64,000 nucleotides of DNA, taken from positions 281,165 to 345,164 of the forward strand of contig NZ_NWBU01000010.1 in NCBI RefSeq assembly GCF_003050615.1. The letters are read 5' to 3'. Made by a program: the position numbers and the translations under genes. The notes under the pieces were generated by a model. That model saw only the letters and a program-made list of their open reading frames with translations, did not search any database and was not told the origin of the DNA. Below, in pieces: positions 26,521 to 35,802 of the stretch. The DNA comes from Sphingomonas oleivorans. GTDB lineage: Bacteria; Pseudomonadota; Alphaproteobacteria; Sphingomonadales; Sphingomonadaceae. Positions within the stretch are counted from its first letter, which is position 1, and each line of letters opens with the position of its first letter.

Positions 26521-27582
26521 ATGAGCGGCGCATGCGAAATCAGCTGGTTTTCAGCACTTTGCGACGATGATTATGAATTTCTCGGCATTCCGGACCCGGC
26601 GCTGCGATCGAGTTGGGAACATTGCCGCGACATCGTCCTGCAGGCCGAGAGCGGCGGATTCGACAATATCCTGCTGCCGTCCGGCTATGCGCTGGGCATC
26701 GACACCACCGCCTTTGCCGCGGCGATCGCGACGCTGGTGCGGCGTATCCGGCTGCTGATGGCGGTGCGCATCGGCGAGAGCTGGCCGCCGCAGCTGGCGC
26801 GTCAGATCGCGACGATCGACCGGATCCTGGGCGGACGGCTGGCGGTCAACATCATCTCCAGCGATCTTCCGGGCGAGACGCTGGCGAGCGGGCCGCGCTA
26901 TGCCCGCACGATCGAGGCGATGGCGATCCTGCGTGCGCTGCTCGACGGCAAGCCGATCGACCATGATGGCGACTTCTGGAAGCTGAAGCTCGATCCGCCG
27001 CGCGTCTCCACCGTTTCGGGGCGCTGCCCGCAATTCTATTTCGGCGGCCTTTCCGAGGATGCGCGCGAGGCGGCGGCGCAGGGCTGCGACGTCTATCTGA
27101 TGTGGCCGGACCGGATGGAGGCGGTGCGCGACACCATCGCCGATCTGCGGACGCGCGCGACGCGGCATGGCCGCACGCTGCGCTTCGGCTATCGCGTCCA
27201 TGTCGTCGTGCGCGAGACCGAGGCGGAGGCGCGCGCCGCCGCCGACCGGCTGCTTTCCCGGCTGGACGAGGCGGCGGGCGCCGCGATCCGGGCCAAGTCG
27301 CTCGACAGCCAGTCGGCCGGCGTCCGCCGCCAGGCCGAGCTGCGCGAGGCGGCGGGGAACGAAGGCTATGTCGAGGATAATCTGTGGACGGGCATCGGCC
27401 GGGCGCGCTCGGGCTGCGGCGCGGCGATCGTCGGCGATCCGGATCAGGTGCTCGCCAAGCTGCAAGCCTATCGCGCGGAGGGGATCGAGGCCTTCATCCT
27501 GTCCGGCTATCCCCATGCGGCGGAGGCCGACCTGTTCGCGCGCCACGTCCTGCCGAGGATCGATCATGGCCCGCTCGGCTGA
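26521..27582 (+). CDS. LLM-class flavin-dependent monooxygenase, SsuD-like
   Basis: A 353-residue luciferase-like (beta/alpha)8 monooxygenase using reduced FMN. Features close to alkanesulfonate monooxygenase SsuD: VRIGESWPPQLARQIATIDR, GRLAVNIISSDLPGE, FYFGGLSEDAREAAAQ and LWTGIGRARSGCGAAIVGDP. SsuD releases sulfite from alkanesulfonates; other LLM enzymes act on nitriloacetate or sulfones. Start at ATG 26521 after GGGGGAAGG; the frame reads through upstream without a ribosome site. No flavin reductase or ABC transporter is adjacent, but a sulfatase lies 1.4 kb downstream. Confidence 0.85.
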   Translation: MSGACEISWFSALCDDDYEFLGIPDPALRSSWEHCRDIVLQAESGGFDNILLPSGYALGIDTTAFAAAIATLVRRIRLLMAVRIGESWPPQLARQIATIDRILGGRLAVNIISSDLPGETLASGPRYARTIEAMAILRALLDGKPIDHDGDFWKLKLDPPRVSTVSGRCPQFYFGGLSEDAREAAAQGCDVYLMWPDRMEAVRDTIADLRTRATRHGRTLRFGYRVHVVVRETEAEARAAADRLLSRLDEAAGAAIRAKSLDSQSAGVRRQAELREAAGNEGYVEDNLWTGIGRARSGCGAAIVGDPDQVLAKLQAYRAEGIEAFILSGYPHAAEADLFARHVLPRIDHGPLG

Positions 27583-27717
27583 GCAATAGTTTCTCAACTC
27601 GGCTGATAGAAAAACTCTGTAGGCGCGCCGCAAGCCTCTTTCTAAGCTCTTCCCCATGAAGAGGGCAGGCACTCACTATGGCGGGCGGCGTCTGCCGCGC
27701 GGGCGGGATGTGACGGC

Positions 27718-28974
27718 GTGACCCTCTCGCCTGCACGCCGCTGGCTGCTGTTCGCGCTGGTGCTCAGCGCTGGCATCCTCAACCTTGTCGACCGGCAGAT
27801 CATCGCCGTGCTCAAGCCGACCATCGCGGCCGATCTCGGCTGGAGCGACGATGATTATGGCACGCTCGCAGCATGGTTCCAGGGCGCGGCCGCCTTCGCC
27901 TTTCTGGCGACGGGATGGATCGTCGACCGGCTGGGCGTCAAATGGGCGAACCCGCTGGGCGTTGTCGCCTGGAGCCTTGCCGCCATCGCGCATGGCTGGG
28001 CGCGGACGATGGGCCAGTTCATCCTCGTGCGCGCGCTGTTGGGCGGAACGGAGGCGATGGGAACGCCGTCCGGCATCAAGACCATCGCCACCATCTTTCC
28101 GCCCAGTCTGCGTTCGACCGGATTCGGCCTGTCCAACGCGGTGGGCAGCATCGGCGCGATATTGGCGCCGCTCGCCATCCCGCTGGTGGCGCTTGCCTAT
28201 GGCTGGCGGGCGGCTTTCGTCATTGCGGGTGCGCTCGGCTTCGTCTGGGCGGCCTGCTGGTTCCTCGTCACGCGGGGATTGAAATTCGACGCGCCCGCGC
28301 GGGACAGCGCGACCGCTGCCGATGATGCGCCGGCCTATGGCCCGATCCTGAAGGAGCGGCGGACATGGGCGATCGCGATCGCCAAGGTGCTTTCGGACGC
28401 GACATGGTGGCTGATGCTGTTCTGGATGCCCGATTTCTTCCACCGCCAATATGGGCTTTCGGGCACCGAGCTCGGGCCGCCGCTCGCCATTGCTTATAGT
28501 GGCGCGGCGTTGGGTTCGCTGGTCGTGGGCTATGCCGCGACGCGTGCGATCCGGGCTGGCCATGGCGTCCTGCGCGTTCGCGAGGGCGCGATGCTCGCCT
28601 CGGCGCTCCTTGTCCTGCCGGTGCCGCTGGCGCTGTTCATCGGCGGCTATTGGCCGGCGGTGCTGCTGCTCGCTCTGGCGCTTGCCGGGCATCAGGGCTT
28701 TTCCACCACATTGTTCGCGCTGATCGCGGATGTGACGCCGCGCGCGAAGGTCGGCCGCGTCACCAGCTTCGGCGCCTTTTGCGGCAATCTGGGCGGCATG
28801 GCGATCGCCAAGATCGCCGGCCTGATCCTGGCCGCCGGCCTGGGCTATCTGCCGCTCTTCCTGTTCGCGGCGATTTCCTATCTGCTCGCTCTGGGCTGGA
28901 TCAGGCTGCTTCTCCCGGGGCGGCGGCGCGCAAGGGCTGCCGCCAATCCCGCCCTCGCGGCGGCGGCCTGCTGA
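27718..28974 (+). CDS. MFS transporter, hexuronate/ACS-family-like
   Basis: A 418-residue carrier with 12 predicted helices, starting with GTG (TLSPARRWLLFALVLSAGIL). Contains NLVDRQIIAVLKPTIAADLGW, the loop TGWIVDRLGVKWANPLG and GGTEAMGTPSGIKTIATIFPP, similar to ExuT and other anion:cation symporters. It is 18 bp upstream of the sulfatase, so they form an operon; it probably imports the desulfated product or a related organic acid. Confidence 0.85.
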   Translation: MTLSPARRWLLFALVLSAGILNLVDRQIIAVLKPTIAADLGWSDDDYGTLAAWFQGAAAFAFLATGWIVDRLGVKWANPLGVVAWSLAAIAHGWARTMGQFILVRALLGGTEAMGTPSGIKTIATIFPPSLRSTGFGLSNAVGSIGAILAPLAIPLVALAYGWRAAFVIAGALGFVWAACWFLVTRGLKFDAPARDSATAADDAPAYGPILKERRTWAIAIAKVLSDATWWLMLFWMPDFFHRQYGLSGTELGPPLAIAYSGAALGSLVVGYAATRAIRAGHGVLRVREGAMLASALLVLPVPLALFIGGYWPAVLLLALALAGHQGFSTTLFALIADVTPRAKVGRVTSFGAFCGNLGGMAIAKIAGLILAAGLGYLPLFLFAAISYLLALGWIRLLLPGRRRARAAANPALAAAAC

Positions 28975-28992
28975 CAAGGAAAGAGGTTATCG

Positions 28993-30555
28993 ATGGAAAC
29001 GGAACGGCGCGGCGTCCTGCTGGCGAGCGATGGCCCCGGGCGGCCGCACGCCGCCTTCTCCTGGCCGGCCGCGGGCGAGCCCGCCACGCCCGCCTTCGAG
29101 ACGCGCACGGCCGATCTTGCGCTGCCGCGCAGGGCAGGGGGCAAGCCGCGCAACATCATCGTGATCCTGACCGACGATCATCGATACGATGCGATGGGCT
29201 TCATGGGCACGCAGGATTTCGTCCGCACGCCCGTGCTCGATCGGCTGGCGCGCGAGGGCGCGCATTTCCGCAACGCCTTCGTCACCACCGCGCTATGCTC
29301 GCCCAGCCGTGCGACGATCTTCACGGGCCTTTATGCGCATCAGCATCGCGTGGTGGACAATAATCATCCGATCGCGCCCGGCCTCGTCTTCTTTCCCGAA
29401 TATCTCCAGGCGGCGGGCTATGAGACGGCGTTCATCGGCAAATGGCATATGGGGCTGGAAGGCGATGATCCCCAGCCGGGCTTCGACCGCTGGGTGAGCT
29501 TCAAGGGGCAGGGCGATTATTGGCCCAATGGCGACGGCCTCAATGTCGATGGCGAGCGGATCGAGCAGGACGGCTATCTGACCGACATTCTCAATGACTT
29601 CGCGCTCGACTGGCTGGAAAGCCGGACACGCGAGAAGCCGTTCATGCTGTTCCTCGCGCACAAGGCGGTGCATGCGGAATTCTATCCCGCGCCGCGCCAC
29701 CTCGGCCGCTATGACGGCGCCAGCTTCCGCTATCCCGAAACCATGACGGCCGGCGTGAAGGATCGGCCCATGTGGGTGGAGAACCAGCGCAACAGCTGGC
29801 ACGGCGTCGATTTCGCCTATCATGCCGATCTCGACATCGGCGATTATTATAAGCGCTATATGGAGACCTTCCTCTCTGTCGACGAGGGGATAGGCCGGAT
29901 CGTCGAGCATCTCGAGGCGCGCGGCGAGCTCGACGAGACGCTGATCCTCTATATGAGCGACAATGGCTTCATGTTCGGCGAGCATGGCCTGATCGACAAG
30001 CGCACCGCCTATGAGGAATCGATGCGCATCCCGATGGTGGCGCGCTGCCCGGCGCTGTTTGCGGGTGGAACGGTCGTCGACGAGGTCGTCGCCAATCTCG
30101 ACATCGCGCCATGGCTGCTCGGCGTCGCCGGGCTGGAGGCGCCAGGCTGGATGGAAGGGCGCGATCTGGCGCCGCTGCTGGCGGGCGAGAAGGTCGCGTG
30201 GCGGGAATCGCTCCTCTACGAATATTATTGGGAGCGGAACTTTCCGCAGACGCCGACCGTGCACGCCATTCGCGAGGATCGGTACAAATATATCCATTTC
30301 CACGGCGTCTGGGACATAGACGAGCTGTACGACCTGCAGGAAGATCCGCTGGAATCGACCAATCTGATCTTCTCGCCTGGCCATGAGGCGATCGTGGAAC
30401 GGCTGAACGCCAAGCTGTTCGACACGCTGGAGGCGACGGGCGGGCTCCAGATCCCGCTGCCGCGCGATGCCGGCGAGCGGAATATATTGCGCAATGCCGG
30501 TGCCGCCGGCCTTGCGCCATTTCCCGCCGACCTTCTGAAGCGCCTCGCGCGCTGA
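28993..30555 (+). CDS. Sulfatase, formylglycine-dependent
   Basis: A 520-residue alkaline-phosphatase-fold enzyme that hydrolyses sulfate esters. Metal Asp pair in VILTDDHRYDAMG (near residue 57), the CSPSR signature in TTALCSPSRATIFTG near residue 100 whose Cys becomes formylglycine, GKWHMG near 151, and YMSDNGFMFGEHG near 320 with the second metal site. There is no obvious signal peptide; residues 1-50 are polar and proline-rich, so it may be cytoplasmic. Its operon contains an MFS carrier, and a TBDR follows 99 bp later. The maturase needed for formylglycine is not in the window. Confidence 0.9.
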   Translation: METERRGVLLASDGPGRPHAAFSWPAAGEPATPAFETRTADLALPRRAGGKPRNIIVILTDDHRYDAMGFMGTQDFVRTPVLDRLAREGAHFRNAFVTTALCSPSRATIFTGLYAHQHRVVDNNHPIAPGLVFFPEYLQAAGYETAFIGKWHMGLEGDDPQPGFDRWVSFKGQGDYWPNGDGLNVDGERIEQDGYLTDILNDFALDWLESRTREKPFMLFLAHKAVHAEFYPAPRHLGRYDGASFRYPETMTAGVKDRPMWVENQRNSWHGVDFAYHADLDIGDYYKRYMETFLSVDEGIGRIVEHLEARGELDETLILYMSDNGFMFGEHGLIDKRTAYEESMRIPMVARCPALFAGGTVVDEVVANLDIAPWLLGVAGLEAPGWMEGRDLAPLLAGEKVAWRESLLYEYYWERNFPQTPTVHAIREDRYKYIHFHGVWDIDELYDLQEDPLESTNLIFSPGHEAIVERLNAKLFDTLEATGGLQIPLPRDAGERNILRNAGAAGLAPFPADLLKRLAR

Positions 30556-30599
30556 CCCCGAGAGCGAGGCAATCGGGCGGGAAAGCAAATCTATCTTTC

Positions 30600-30616
30600 T
30601 CTATCTCATTGATAGA
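30600..30616. promoter_or_regulatory. Short operator-like dyad upstream of TBDR
   Basis: TCTATC (30600-30605) and GATAGA (30611-30616) form a perfect inverted repeat with a TCATT spacer, 39 bp before the TBDR start. A further CTATC copy lies just upstream. Candidate regulator site; no protein is assigned. Confidence 0.3.
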
Positions 30617-30654
30617 CTAATCAGCGAGCCGCATTCCAAAATATTGGGGGGAAC

Positions 30655-32970
30655 ATGATCCACATCGTTTCCGGACGTGCGTTCGCGCGCCCGCTCCACG
30701 GCCTGTTGCTGACGGGTGTCGCCGCGGCGGCCCTTGCCGCGACGCCGGCCTTCGCCCAGCAGGCGGCGGCCGATTCCGTCGCTGCCTCGGCCAATGGCGG
30801 CGACGGCCAGGAAATCGTCGTCACCGCCCGCTTTCGCGAAGAGTCGCTCGCCGACGTGCCGATCGCGATCACCGCGCTCGATGGCGATGCGCTTGCGGAG
30901 AAGAATATCAACACGCTCCAGGATATTTCGGCGATCGTGCCGACGGTGGATTTCCGTGCCGGTTCATCGAACAAGGATCGTTCCGTCTTCGTCCGCGGCA
31001 TCGGTACGATCACGACATCGCCGGGCGTGGAGCCTTCGGTCGCGACCGTTATCGACGGCGTCGTCCTTGCCCGTCCGGGCCAGTCGACGCTCGACCTGCT
31101 CGATATCGAGCGGGTGGAGGTGCTGCGCGGGCCGCAGGGAACGCTGTTCGGCAAGAATGCCTCGGCCGGCGTGATCAACATCGTCAGCACCCGCCCGACC
31201 GAAACGCTGCGGTTCAATGCGCAGGCGGCCTATTATGAGGGCGACGAATATCGGCTGAAGCTCGGCGCATCGGGGCCACTGGCGAATGATCTGCTCTTCT
31301 CGCTGACGGGGCTGCTCGGCGGCTATGACGGCAATGTCGAAAATCTCGCCAACGGCCACACGATCAACGGCTATAAGCGGCGCGGGATACGCGGAAAGCT
31401 GCTCGCCCGGCCGACCGAAAGCCTGACGCTCACGCTCGCCGCCGATTATGTGCGGACGATCGAGGATGTGCCGACCGGCCTGTTCGTCAGCACCGATCGG
31501 GTCGCCTTCCCGAGCGGCGCCGTCACGCCCAATCCCGCCTTCGCCGCGATCCTGGCGGCCGACGGGATCGTGCCGTCGGCCAACAACCGCAAGGTCCGCT
31601 CCAGCTTCGACGCTAGCGTGCGCGACCGCAATTATGGCACGTCGCTCACCGCCGAGCTGGAGCTGGGCGAGCATCAGCTCACATCGATCACCGCCTATCG
31701 CGAGTGGAAGAACCGCCAGCATCAGGATTGGGATTCGGTCGCCACCGTCACGCCGGCGATCGCGCAGGGCGAGGATCTGGGCCTCGTCGATTCCGATCAG
31801 GTCTCGCAGGAATTGCGGCTGACGTCGCCCAAGGGCGGCTTCGTCGACTATGTGCTCGGCCTCTATTATTTCCGTACCATCACGAACGAGACCTATCGCC
31901 GCGACGTCACCCGGATCGTCGCGGGCGCGCCGGTGGCCGATAATGGCGTTGCCGATTATCGGGTGCGGCTGAACAATTATTCGGTCTTCGGCGAAGCGAA
32001 CCTGAACTTCACCGAGGATTTCCGCGGCATCGTCGGCGCGCGGCTCATCCATGACGACCTGGCCTATCGCCATGCGCGCGTGGCGACCACGGCCACGGGC
32101 GTCGCCGGCATCCGCCCTTCCTTCGCCAGCGCGGGCGATACGAAGGAAACGGATTACAGCCTGCGGCTGGGCCTGCAATATGACCTGGCCGAGCGGATCA
32201 ACAGCTATGCCACCTATTCGCGCGGCTATAAGGGGCCAGCCTATAACGTCTTCTTCAACATGCAGAATTTCGACGTCAATCCGCTCGCGCCGGAGACGTC
32301 GGACAGCTATGAGATCGGCCTGAAGGGAAGCGCGCTCGATCGGCTCCTGACATTCAATCTCGCCGCCTATCTCATCAAGTTCGACGGCTTTCAGGCGAAT
32401 TTCCAGGATAGCTATCTCAACAGCCTGATCACGCGCCTGATCAATGCCGGCAAGGTTTCATCGCGCGGCGTGGAGGGCGATCTTGCGCTCCGCCCGACGA
32501 ACAGCCTCTCGCTCGGCTTCTCCTTCGCTTATACCAAGGCGCGCATCGACAATTTCCTCTGCCCGGCGAGCGCCGTGGCCGGCACCTGCGCCGATGCGAG
32601 CGGCGAGCCCTTCGTCAACGGCCAGCCTTTGCCCTTCGCACCGAAATGGAAATTCCATGTCGACGGGACTTACACGATCCCGATCGGCGGCGCGCTCGGC
32701 CTCGAGCTCAACAGCGACTATAGCTATAAGAGCAAGACCCAATATTCGATCACCCAGACCCCCGACACCGTCCAATCCGGCTATGGGCTGTGGAATGCGT
32801 CGATCGGCCTGGTGAGCGACGATGGCTGGCAGATCCGCGGTATCGTCAAGAATATCGCCGACAAACATTATTCGCCGTTCATCGGCTATGGCGCGGTGGC
32901 GGGCGTGTCGCGTTTCGTGCCGCGGGACAATGACCGTTATTTCGGTGTGAACGCCAGCATCGACTTTTGA
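30655..32970 (+). CDS. TonB-dependent receptor
   Basis: A 771-residue receptor: signal peptide ending FAQQ (residues 1-36), EIVVTARFREESLADVPI TonB-box and plug start, plug signature VEVLRGPQGTLFGKNASAGV near residue 163, and a barrel ending RYFGVNASIDF. It belongs to the same broad class as the receptor at 12-14 kb. TTGGGGGGAAC precedes the ATG. Located directly after the MFS-sulfatase operon, it probably imports the sulfated or related substrate. It ends at a 15-bp palindromic hairpin. Confidence 0.92.
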   Translation: MIHIVSGRAFARPLHGLLLTGVAAAALAATPAFAQQAAADSVAASANGGDGQEIVVTARFREESLADVPIAITALDGDALAEKNINTLQDISAIVPTVDFRAGSSNKDRSVFVRGIGTITTSPGVEPSVATVIDGVVLARPGQSTLDLLDIERVEVLRGPQGTLFGKNASAGVINIVSTRPTETLRFNAQAAYYEGDEYRLKLGASGPLANDLLFSLTGLLGGYDGNVENLANGHTINGYKRRGIRGKLLARPTESLTLTLAADYVRTIEDVPTGLFVSTDRVAFPSGAVTPNPAFAAILAADGIVPSANNRKVRSSFDASVRDRNYGTSLTAELELGEHQLTSITAYREWKNRQHQDWDSVATVTPAIAQGEDLGLVDSDQVSQELRLTSPKGGFVDYVLGLYYFRTITNETYRRDVTRIVAGAPVADNGVADYRVRLNNYSVFGEANLNFTEDFRGIVGARLIHDDLAYRHARVATTATGVAGIRPSFASAGDTKETDYSLRLGLQYDLAERINSYATYSRGYKGPAYNVFFNMQNFDVNPLAPETSDSYEIGLKGSALDRLLTFNLAAYLIKFDGFQANFQDSYLNSLITRLINAGKVSSRGVEGDLALRPTNSLSLGFSFAYTKARIDNFLCPASAVAGTCADASGEPFVNGQPLPFAPKWKFHVDGTYTIPIGGALGLELNSDYSYKSKTQYSITQTPDTVQSGYGLWNASIGLVSDDGWQIRGIVKNIADKHYSPFIGYGAVAGVSRFVPRDNDRYFGVNASIDF

Positions 32971-32976
32971 TCGATC

Positions 32977-33008
32977 GAATGGAGCGGGGCCTTGGCCCCG
33001 CTCCATTC
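32977..33008. terminator. Perfect palindromic hairpin after TBDR
   Basis: GAATGGAGCGGGGCC and GGCCCCGCTCCATTC are perfect 15-base inverted arms around TT, 6 bp after the TBDR stop. There is no T-tract, so this is a likely 3'-end or rho-assisted terminator rather than a classical one. Confidence 0.65.
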
Positions 33009-33100
33009 GGACAATGCTCGCGCCGGGCAATGCGTTTCGGCGCCGGCCATCCATCGCCAGCGGTTTTGGAGGCTTTCGGCCCTGCCAAGAGAAATGGTGG

Positions 33101-33118
33101 GTCATGCTGTATCATGAC
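33101..33118. promoter_or_regulatory. Dyad GTCATG-N6-CATGAC upstream of the metal-uptake operon
   Basis: Perfect inverted repeat with a CTGTAT spacer, 118 bp before the DUF4198 gene, followed by a second dyad CCGGCA-N8-TGCCGG (33123-33142). Candidate binding site for a metal-responsive regulator; it does not match the NikR or Fur consensus closely. Confidence 0.35.
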
Positions 33119-33235
33119 GCGACCGGCAGGTGATCATGCCGGCCCGACGACAAGAAAAGCGTATTGTTCGGCCGTCCCCGCTTACGGTTGCCTAACAGGA
33201 ACAGGGCTTGCCCGACCGAAAAGGGGACCGACATC

Positions 33236-33973
33236 ATGAAGAAGATTTCCCGCTTCATCGCTGCCACGCTGCTGGTAGGCATGATCCCGCTTGCCCAGGC
33301 CGATGCCCATGGCATCTGGTTCGCCCAGCGTTCGAAGCAGCTGGCGCTGATCTATGGCATTGGCGCCGACGATCTCGATGCCGTGAAGCGCCAGCCGCTG
33401 GTGGAAAGCGTCACCGCTTATGATGCCACCTACCAGCCCATTCCGGCCTCGCTGCGCGTCGCGGGCCCGATCCTGCTCGTCGATACGGAGGCGCAGCCGA
33501 CGCTGGTCGCCGCTATCCTCCAGAACGGCACCTGGTCGCGCATGGCGGGCGGCGAGTTCGAGAAGAAGGGGCGGGACGAGATGCCCGGCGCCGAGCTTGC
33601 CGAAAAGACGGTGAAATATGCCGTCACCATCCAGGGGCCGCTCAGCGGGCCGATCCCGGCTCTGCCCGGCCAGGCGCTCCAGATTGTTCCGGCCGGCACG
33701 ATCCCGGAGAAGCTCGGCACGCCGCTCACCTATAAGGTGCTCTATAACGGCAAGCCGGTGGCGGGCGCACGGCTGATCAACGACATGATCAACGATCCCG
33801 ATGCGACCGAGGTCAAGACCGGTGCCGACGGCACGGTGACGCTGCCGGTGCGCAACCAGGGGCTGAACGTGATCCGCGCCGTCTATGACGGCCCTTCGGA
33901 CAATCCGAAGAAATATGATCGGATCGAGCATACCGCCACGCTCGCCTTCACCCTGGCGCATGCGCCGGAATGA
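33236..33973 (+). CDS. DUF4198 periplasmic protein
   Basis: A 245-residue exported protein: signal peptide MKKISRFIAATLLVGMIPLAQADAHG, cut before the His that begins the mature HGIWFAQR. Beta-sandwich DUF4198 domain with GTPLTYKVLYNGKPVAGARL and ADGTVTLPVRNQGLNVIRAVY near the C-terminus. DUF4198 proteins accompany nickel and cobalt transporters (NikK-type) and are thought to bind metal. Start at ATG 33236 after AAAGGGGA. First gene of a four-gene operon ending with HupE and a membrane-anchored protein. Confidence 0.82.
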   Translation: MKKISRFIAATLLVGMIPLAQADAHGIWFAQRSKQLALIYGIGADDLDAVKRQPLVESVTAYDATYQPIPASLRVAGPILLVDTEAQPTLVAAILQNGTWSRMAGGEFEKKGRDEMPGAELAEKTVKYAVTIQGPLSGPIPALPGQALQIVPAGTIPEKLGTPLTYKVLYNGKPVAGARLINDMINDPDATEVKTGADGTVTLPVRNQGLNVIRAVYDGPSDNPKKYDRIEHTATLAFTLAHAPE

Positions 33974-34007
33974 GCCGTCGAAGGCTCACGCATTCAGGAG
34001 ATATGTG

Positions 34008-34388
34008 ATGAAGAAGTCGGTTCTTTCGCTCGCTCTTGCCTCGCTCCTCGCGATCGGCGCGCAGCCGGCGCTGGCGCATGGCAATATGAAGCCCCAGCAT
34101 GGCGGCCAGGTGCAGATGGTGGGCGAGACGCTGTTCGAGCTGGCCGTCACCCCGGCCGGCGCCGCCCTCTATGTCAGCGAGGATGACGAGCCGGTGAACA
34201 GCGCCGCGATGACGGCGAAGCTCAGCATCACCGCGGCCGGCAAGAAGCAGGATGTGGCGATGACGCCCGCCGGCGCCAACAAGTTCGAGGCCAAGGGCGT
34301 GAAGCTCCCCAAGGGCGCCAGCGTTGCGGTCATGGTCATCGACAAGCAGAGCCAGGCCCGTTCGGGCGCCACCTTCGCGGTCAAATAA
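34008..34388 (+). CDS. Small periplasmic protein of the metal-uptake operon
   Basis: A 126-residue exported protein: signal peptide MKKSVLSLALASLLAIGAQP ending at LAHG, then a His/Met-containing mature start HGNMKPQHGGQVQMVG and a small beta-rich domain. The His and Met residues at the very N-terminus after cleavage could bind a metal, as in periplasmic copper or nickel chaperones. ATG 34008 follows AGGAG by seven bases. Sits between DUF4198 and HupE; function is inferred from position only. Confidence 0.8.
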   Translation: MKKSVLSLALASLLAIGAQPALAHGNMKPQHGGQVQMVGETLFELAVTPAGAALYVSEDDEPVNSAAMTAKLSITAAGKKQDVAMTPAGANKFEAKGVKLPKGASVAVMVIDKQSQARSGATFAVK

Positions 34389-34450
34389 GCATGAAAGGAG
34401 CCTTCCGCGGCATCGGCCACGGGGGGCTCCGCTCTTTCGGGGGGCAGGCC

Positions 34451-35176
34451 ATGGGTCGTTCCATCACCGCGGCCGGAACATTCGGCCGCGCCTTTCTAAC
34501 GCTTGCGGCGTTCGCAGTCATGGCCGGCTCCGCCGGAGAGGCGCTCGCCCATGGCGTGGCGGAAGGCGATAAAGCGTTCATCCAGAACAATCCCGGGGTG
34601 AACATCATCCCTTATATCTATCTCGGCGCCAAGCATATGGTGACGGGATATGATCATCTCCTCTTCCTGTTCGGCGTCATCTTCTTCCTCTATCGGCTGA
34701 AGGACGTCGGCAAATATGTGACGCTGTTCGCGATCGGGCACAGCACGACCTTGCTCGCCGGCGTGATGTTCAACATTCACGCCAACGCCTATCTCGTCGA
34801 CGCGATCATCGGCCTGTCGGTGGTCTATAAGGCGCTCGACAATCTCGGCGCCTTCCCGACGCTGATCGGCGTCCAGCCCAACCAGAAGGCGGCGGTGCTG
34901 ATCTTCGGCTTTTTCCATGGCTTCGGCCTCGCCACCAAGCTGCAGGATCTGGTGGTGTCGCGCGACGGGCTGTTCACCAATCTCGTCAGCTTCAATGTCG
35001 GCGTCGAGATGGGCCAGTTCATGGCGCTCAGCCTCATTCTCATCCTCATGACGGCGTGGCGGCGCAGCGCCAGCTTCGGGCGCAGCGTCGTCATCGCCAA
35101 CGGCGCATTGATGTGCGCCGGCATCGTCCTCACCGGCTATCAGCTCGCCGGCTTTTTCACGGAGCAGACGCTATGA
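34451..35176 (+). CDS. HupE/UreJ family metal permease
   Basis: A 241-residue membrane protein with a signal peptide (ends EALAHG) and about six helices. Family signatures: GYDHLLFLFGVIFFLYRL, FAIGHSTTLLAGV and FFHGFGLATKL, whose His and Asp residues are thought to carry Ni2+ or Co2+. An ATG 60 bp upstream is in frame, but 34451 has a GGGGGG ribosome site and gives a normal signal peptide. The stop overlaps the start of the next gene (ATGA). Confidence 0.86.
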   Translation: MGRSITAAGTFGRAFLTLAAFAVMAGSAGEALAHGVAEGDKAFIQNNPGVNIIPYIYLGAKHMVTGYDHLLFLFGVIFFLYRLKDVGKYVTLFAIGHSTTLLAGVMFNIHANAYLVDAIIGLSVVYKALDNLGAFPTLIGVQPNQKAAVLIFGFFHGFGLATKLQDLVVSRDGLFTNLVSFNVGVEMGQFMALSLILILMTAWRRSASFGRSVVIANGALMCAGIVLTGYQLAGFFTEQTL

Positions 35177-35778
35177 GCACGGTCCCCTCCAGCCTTCCCT
35201 ATCAGACCTCGCCCCGCACCCTTGCGCGCGCCTCGCTTGCGGCGCTGGCGGCGGGCGCGGCGATCGTCACCCTGTTCGTCCTGCCCGCCGAATATGGCAT
35301 CGATCCGACCGGGATCGGCGGCGCGCTCGGCCTCACGCGCATGGCTGGCGGCGAAGCGGATGAGGGAGCCGACACGCCCGCGGTTCCGGCCGCGGCGGCA
35401 GCTCCCATCCCCGAGCAGAACCAGGCCAGCATCGCCAAGGCGACGCCGCTGCGTTCGGACGAGAAGGTGCTGACGCTTGCTCCCCATAGCGGCATCGAGG
35501 TCAAGGCGCGGATGAAGACGGGCGATCATTTCGTCTTCCGCTGGCAATCGACCGGGCCGGTCCGCATGGACATGCATGGCGAGCCGACGCATGGGCCCGA
35601 GGGCGAATTCTCGACCTATTGGAAGCAGAAGGATCTGAGCGAGGCGCAGGGCGCGTTCACCGCGCCCTTCGACGGCACCCATGGCTGGTACTGGCGCAAT
35701 CGCGGCGAAACGCCCGTCACCATCAGGATCAAGACCAGCGGCTTCTACACCGAGCTGTTCGAGCCGCCGGCCGAATAA
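35173..35778 (+). CDS. Membrane-anchored periplasmic protein
   Basis: A 201-residue protein with one N-terminal transmembrane helix (about residues 18-38, ASLAALAAGAAIVTLFVLPA), an Ala/Pro-rich linker, and a periplasmic domain with MKTGDHFVFRWQSTGPVRMDMHGEPTH and FDGTHGWYWRNRGETPVTI. The Met/His/Asp-rich DMHGEPTH segment suggests metal contact. ATGA overlap with HupE shows coupling. Similar anchored proteins sit beside HupE in other proteobacteria. Exact role unknown. Confidence 0.78.
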   Translation: MSTVPSSLPYQTSPRTLARASLAALAAGAAIVTLFVLPAEYGIDPTGIGGALGLTRMAGGEADEGADTPAVPAAAAAPIPEQNQASIAKATPLRSDEKVLTLAPHSGIEVKARMKTGDHFVFRWQSTGPVRMDMHGEPTHGPEGEFSTYWKQKDLSEAQGAFTAPFDGTHGWYWRNRGETPVTIRIKTSGFYTELFEPPAE

Positions 35779-35802
35779 GCCTCAGCCATTCCGCATGACC
35801 GA

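Noticed and set aside
27676-28977. 433-codon minus-strand open frame
   Set aside because: Antisense to the MFS gene; Arg/Gln-rich shadow composition.
33009-33235. Nickel/cobalt or cobalamin riboswitch before the metal operon
   Set aside because: Only dyads are seen, no riboswitch consensus.
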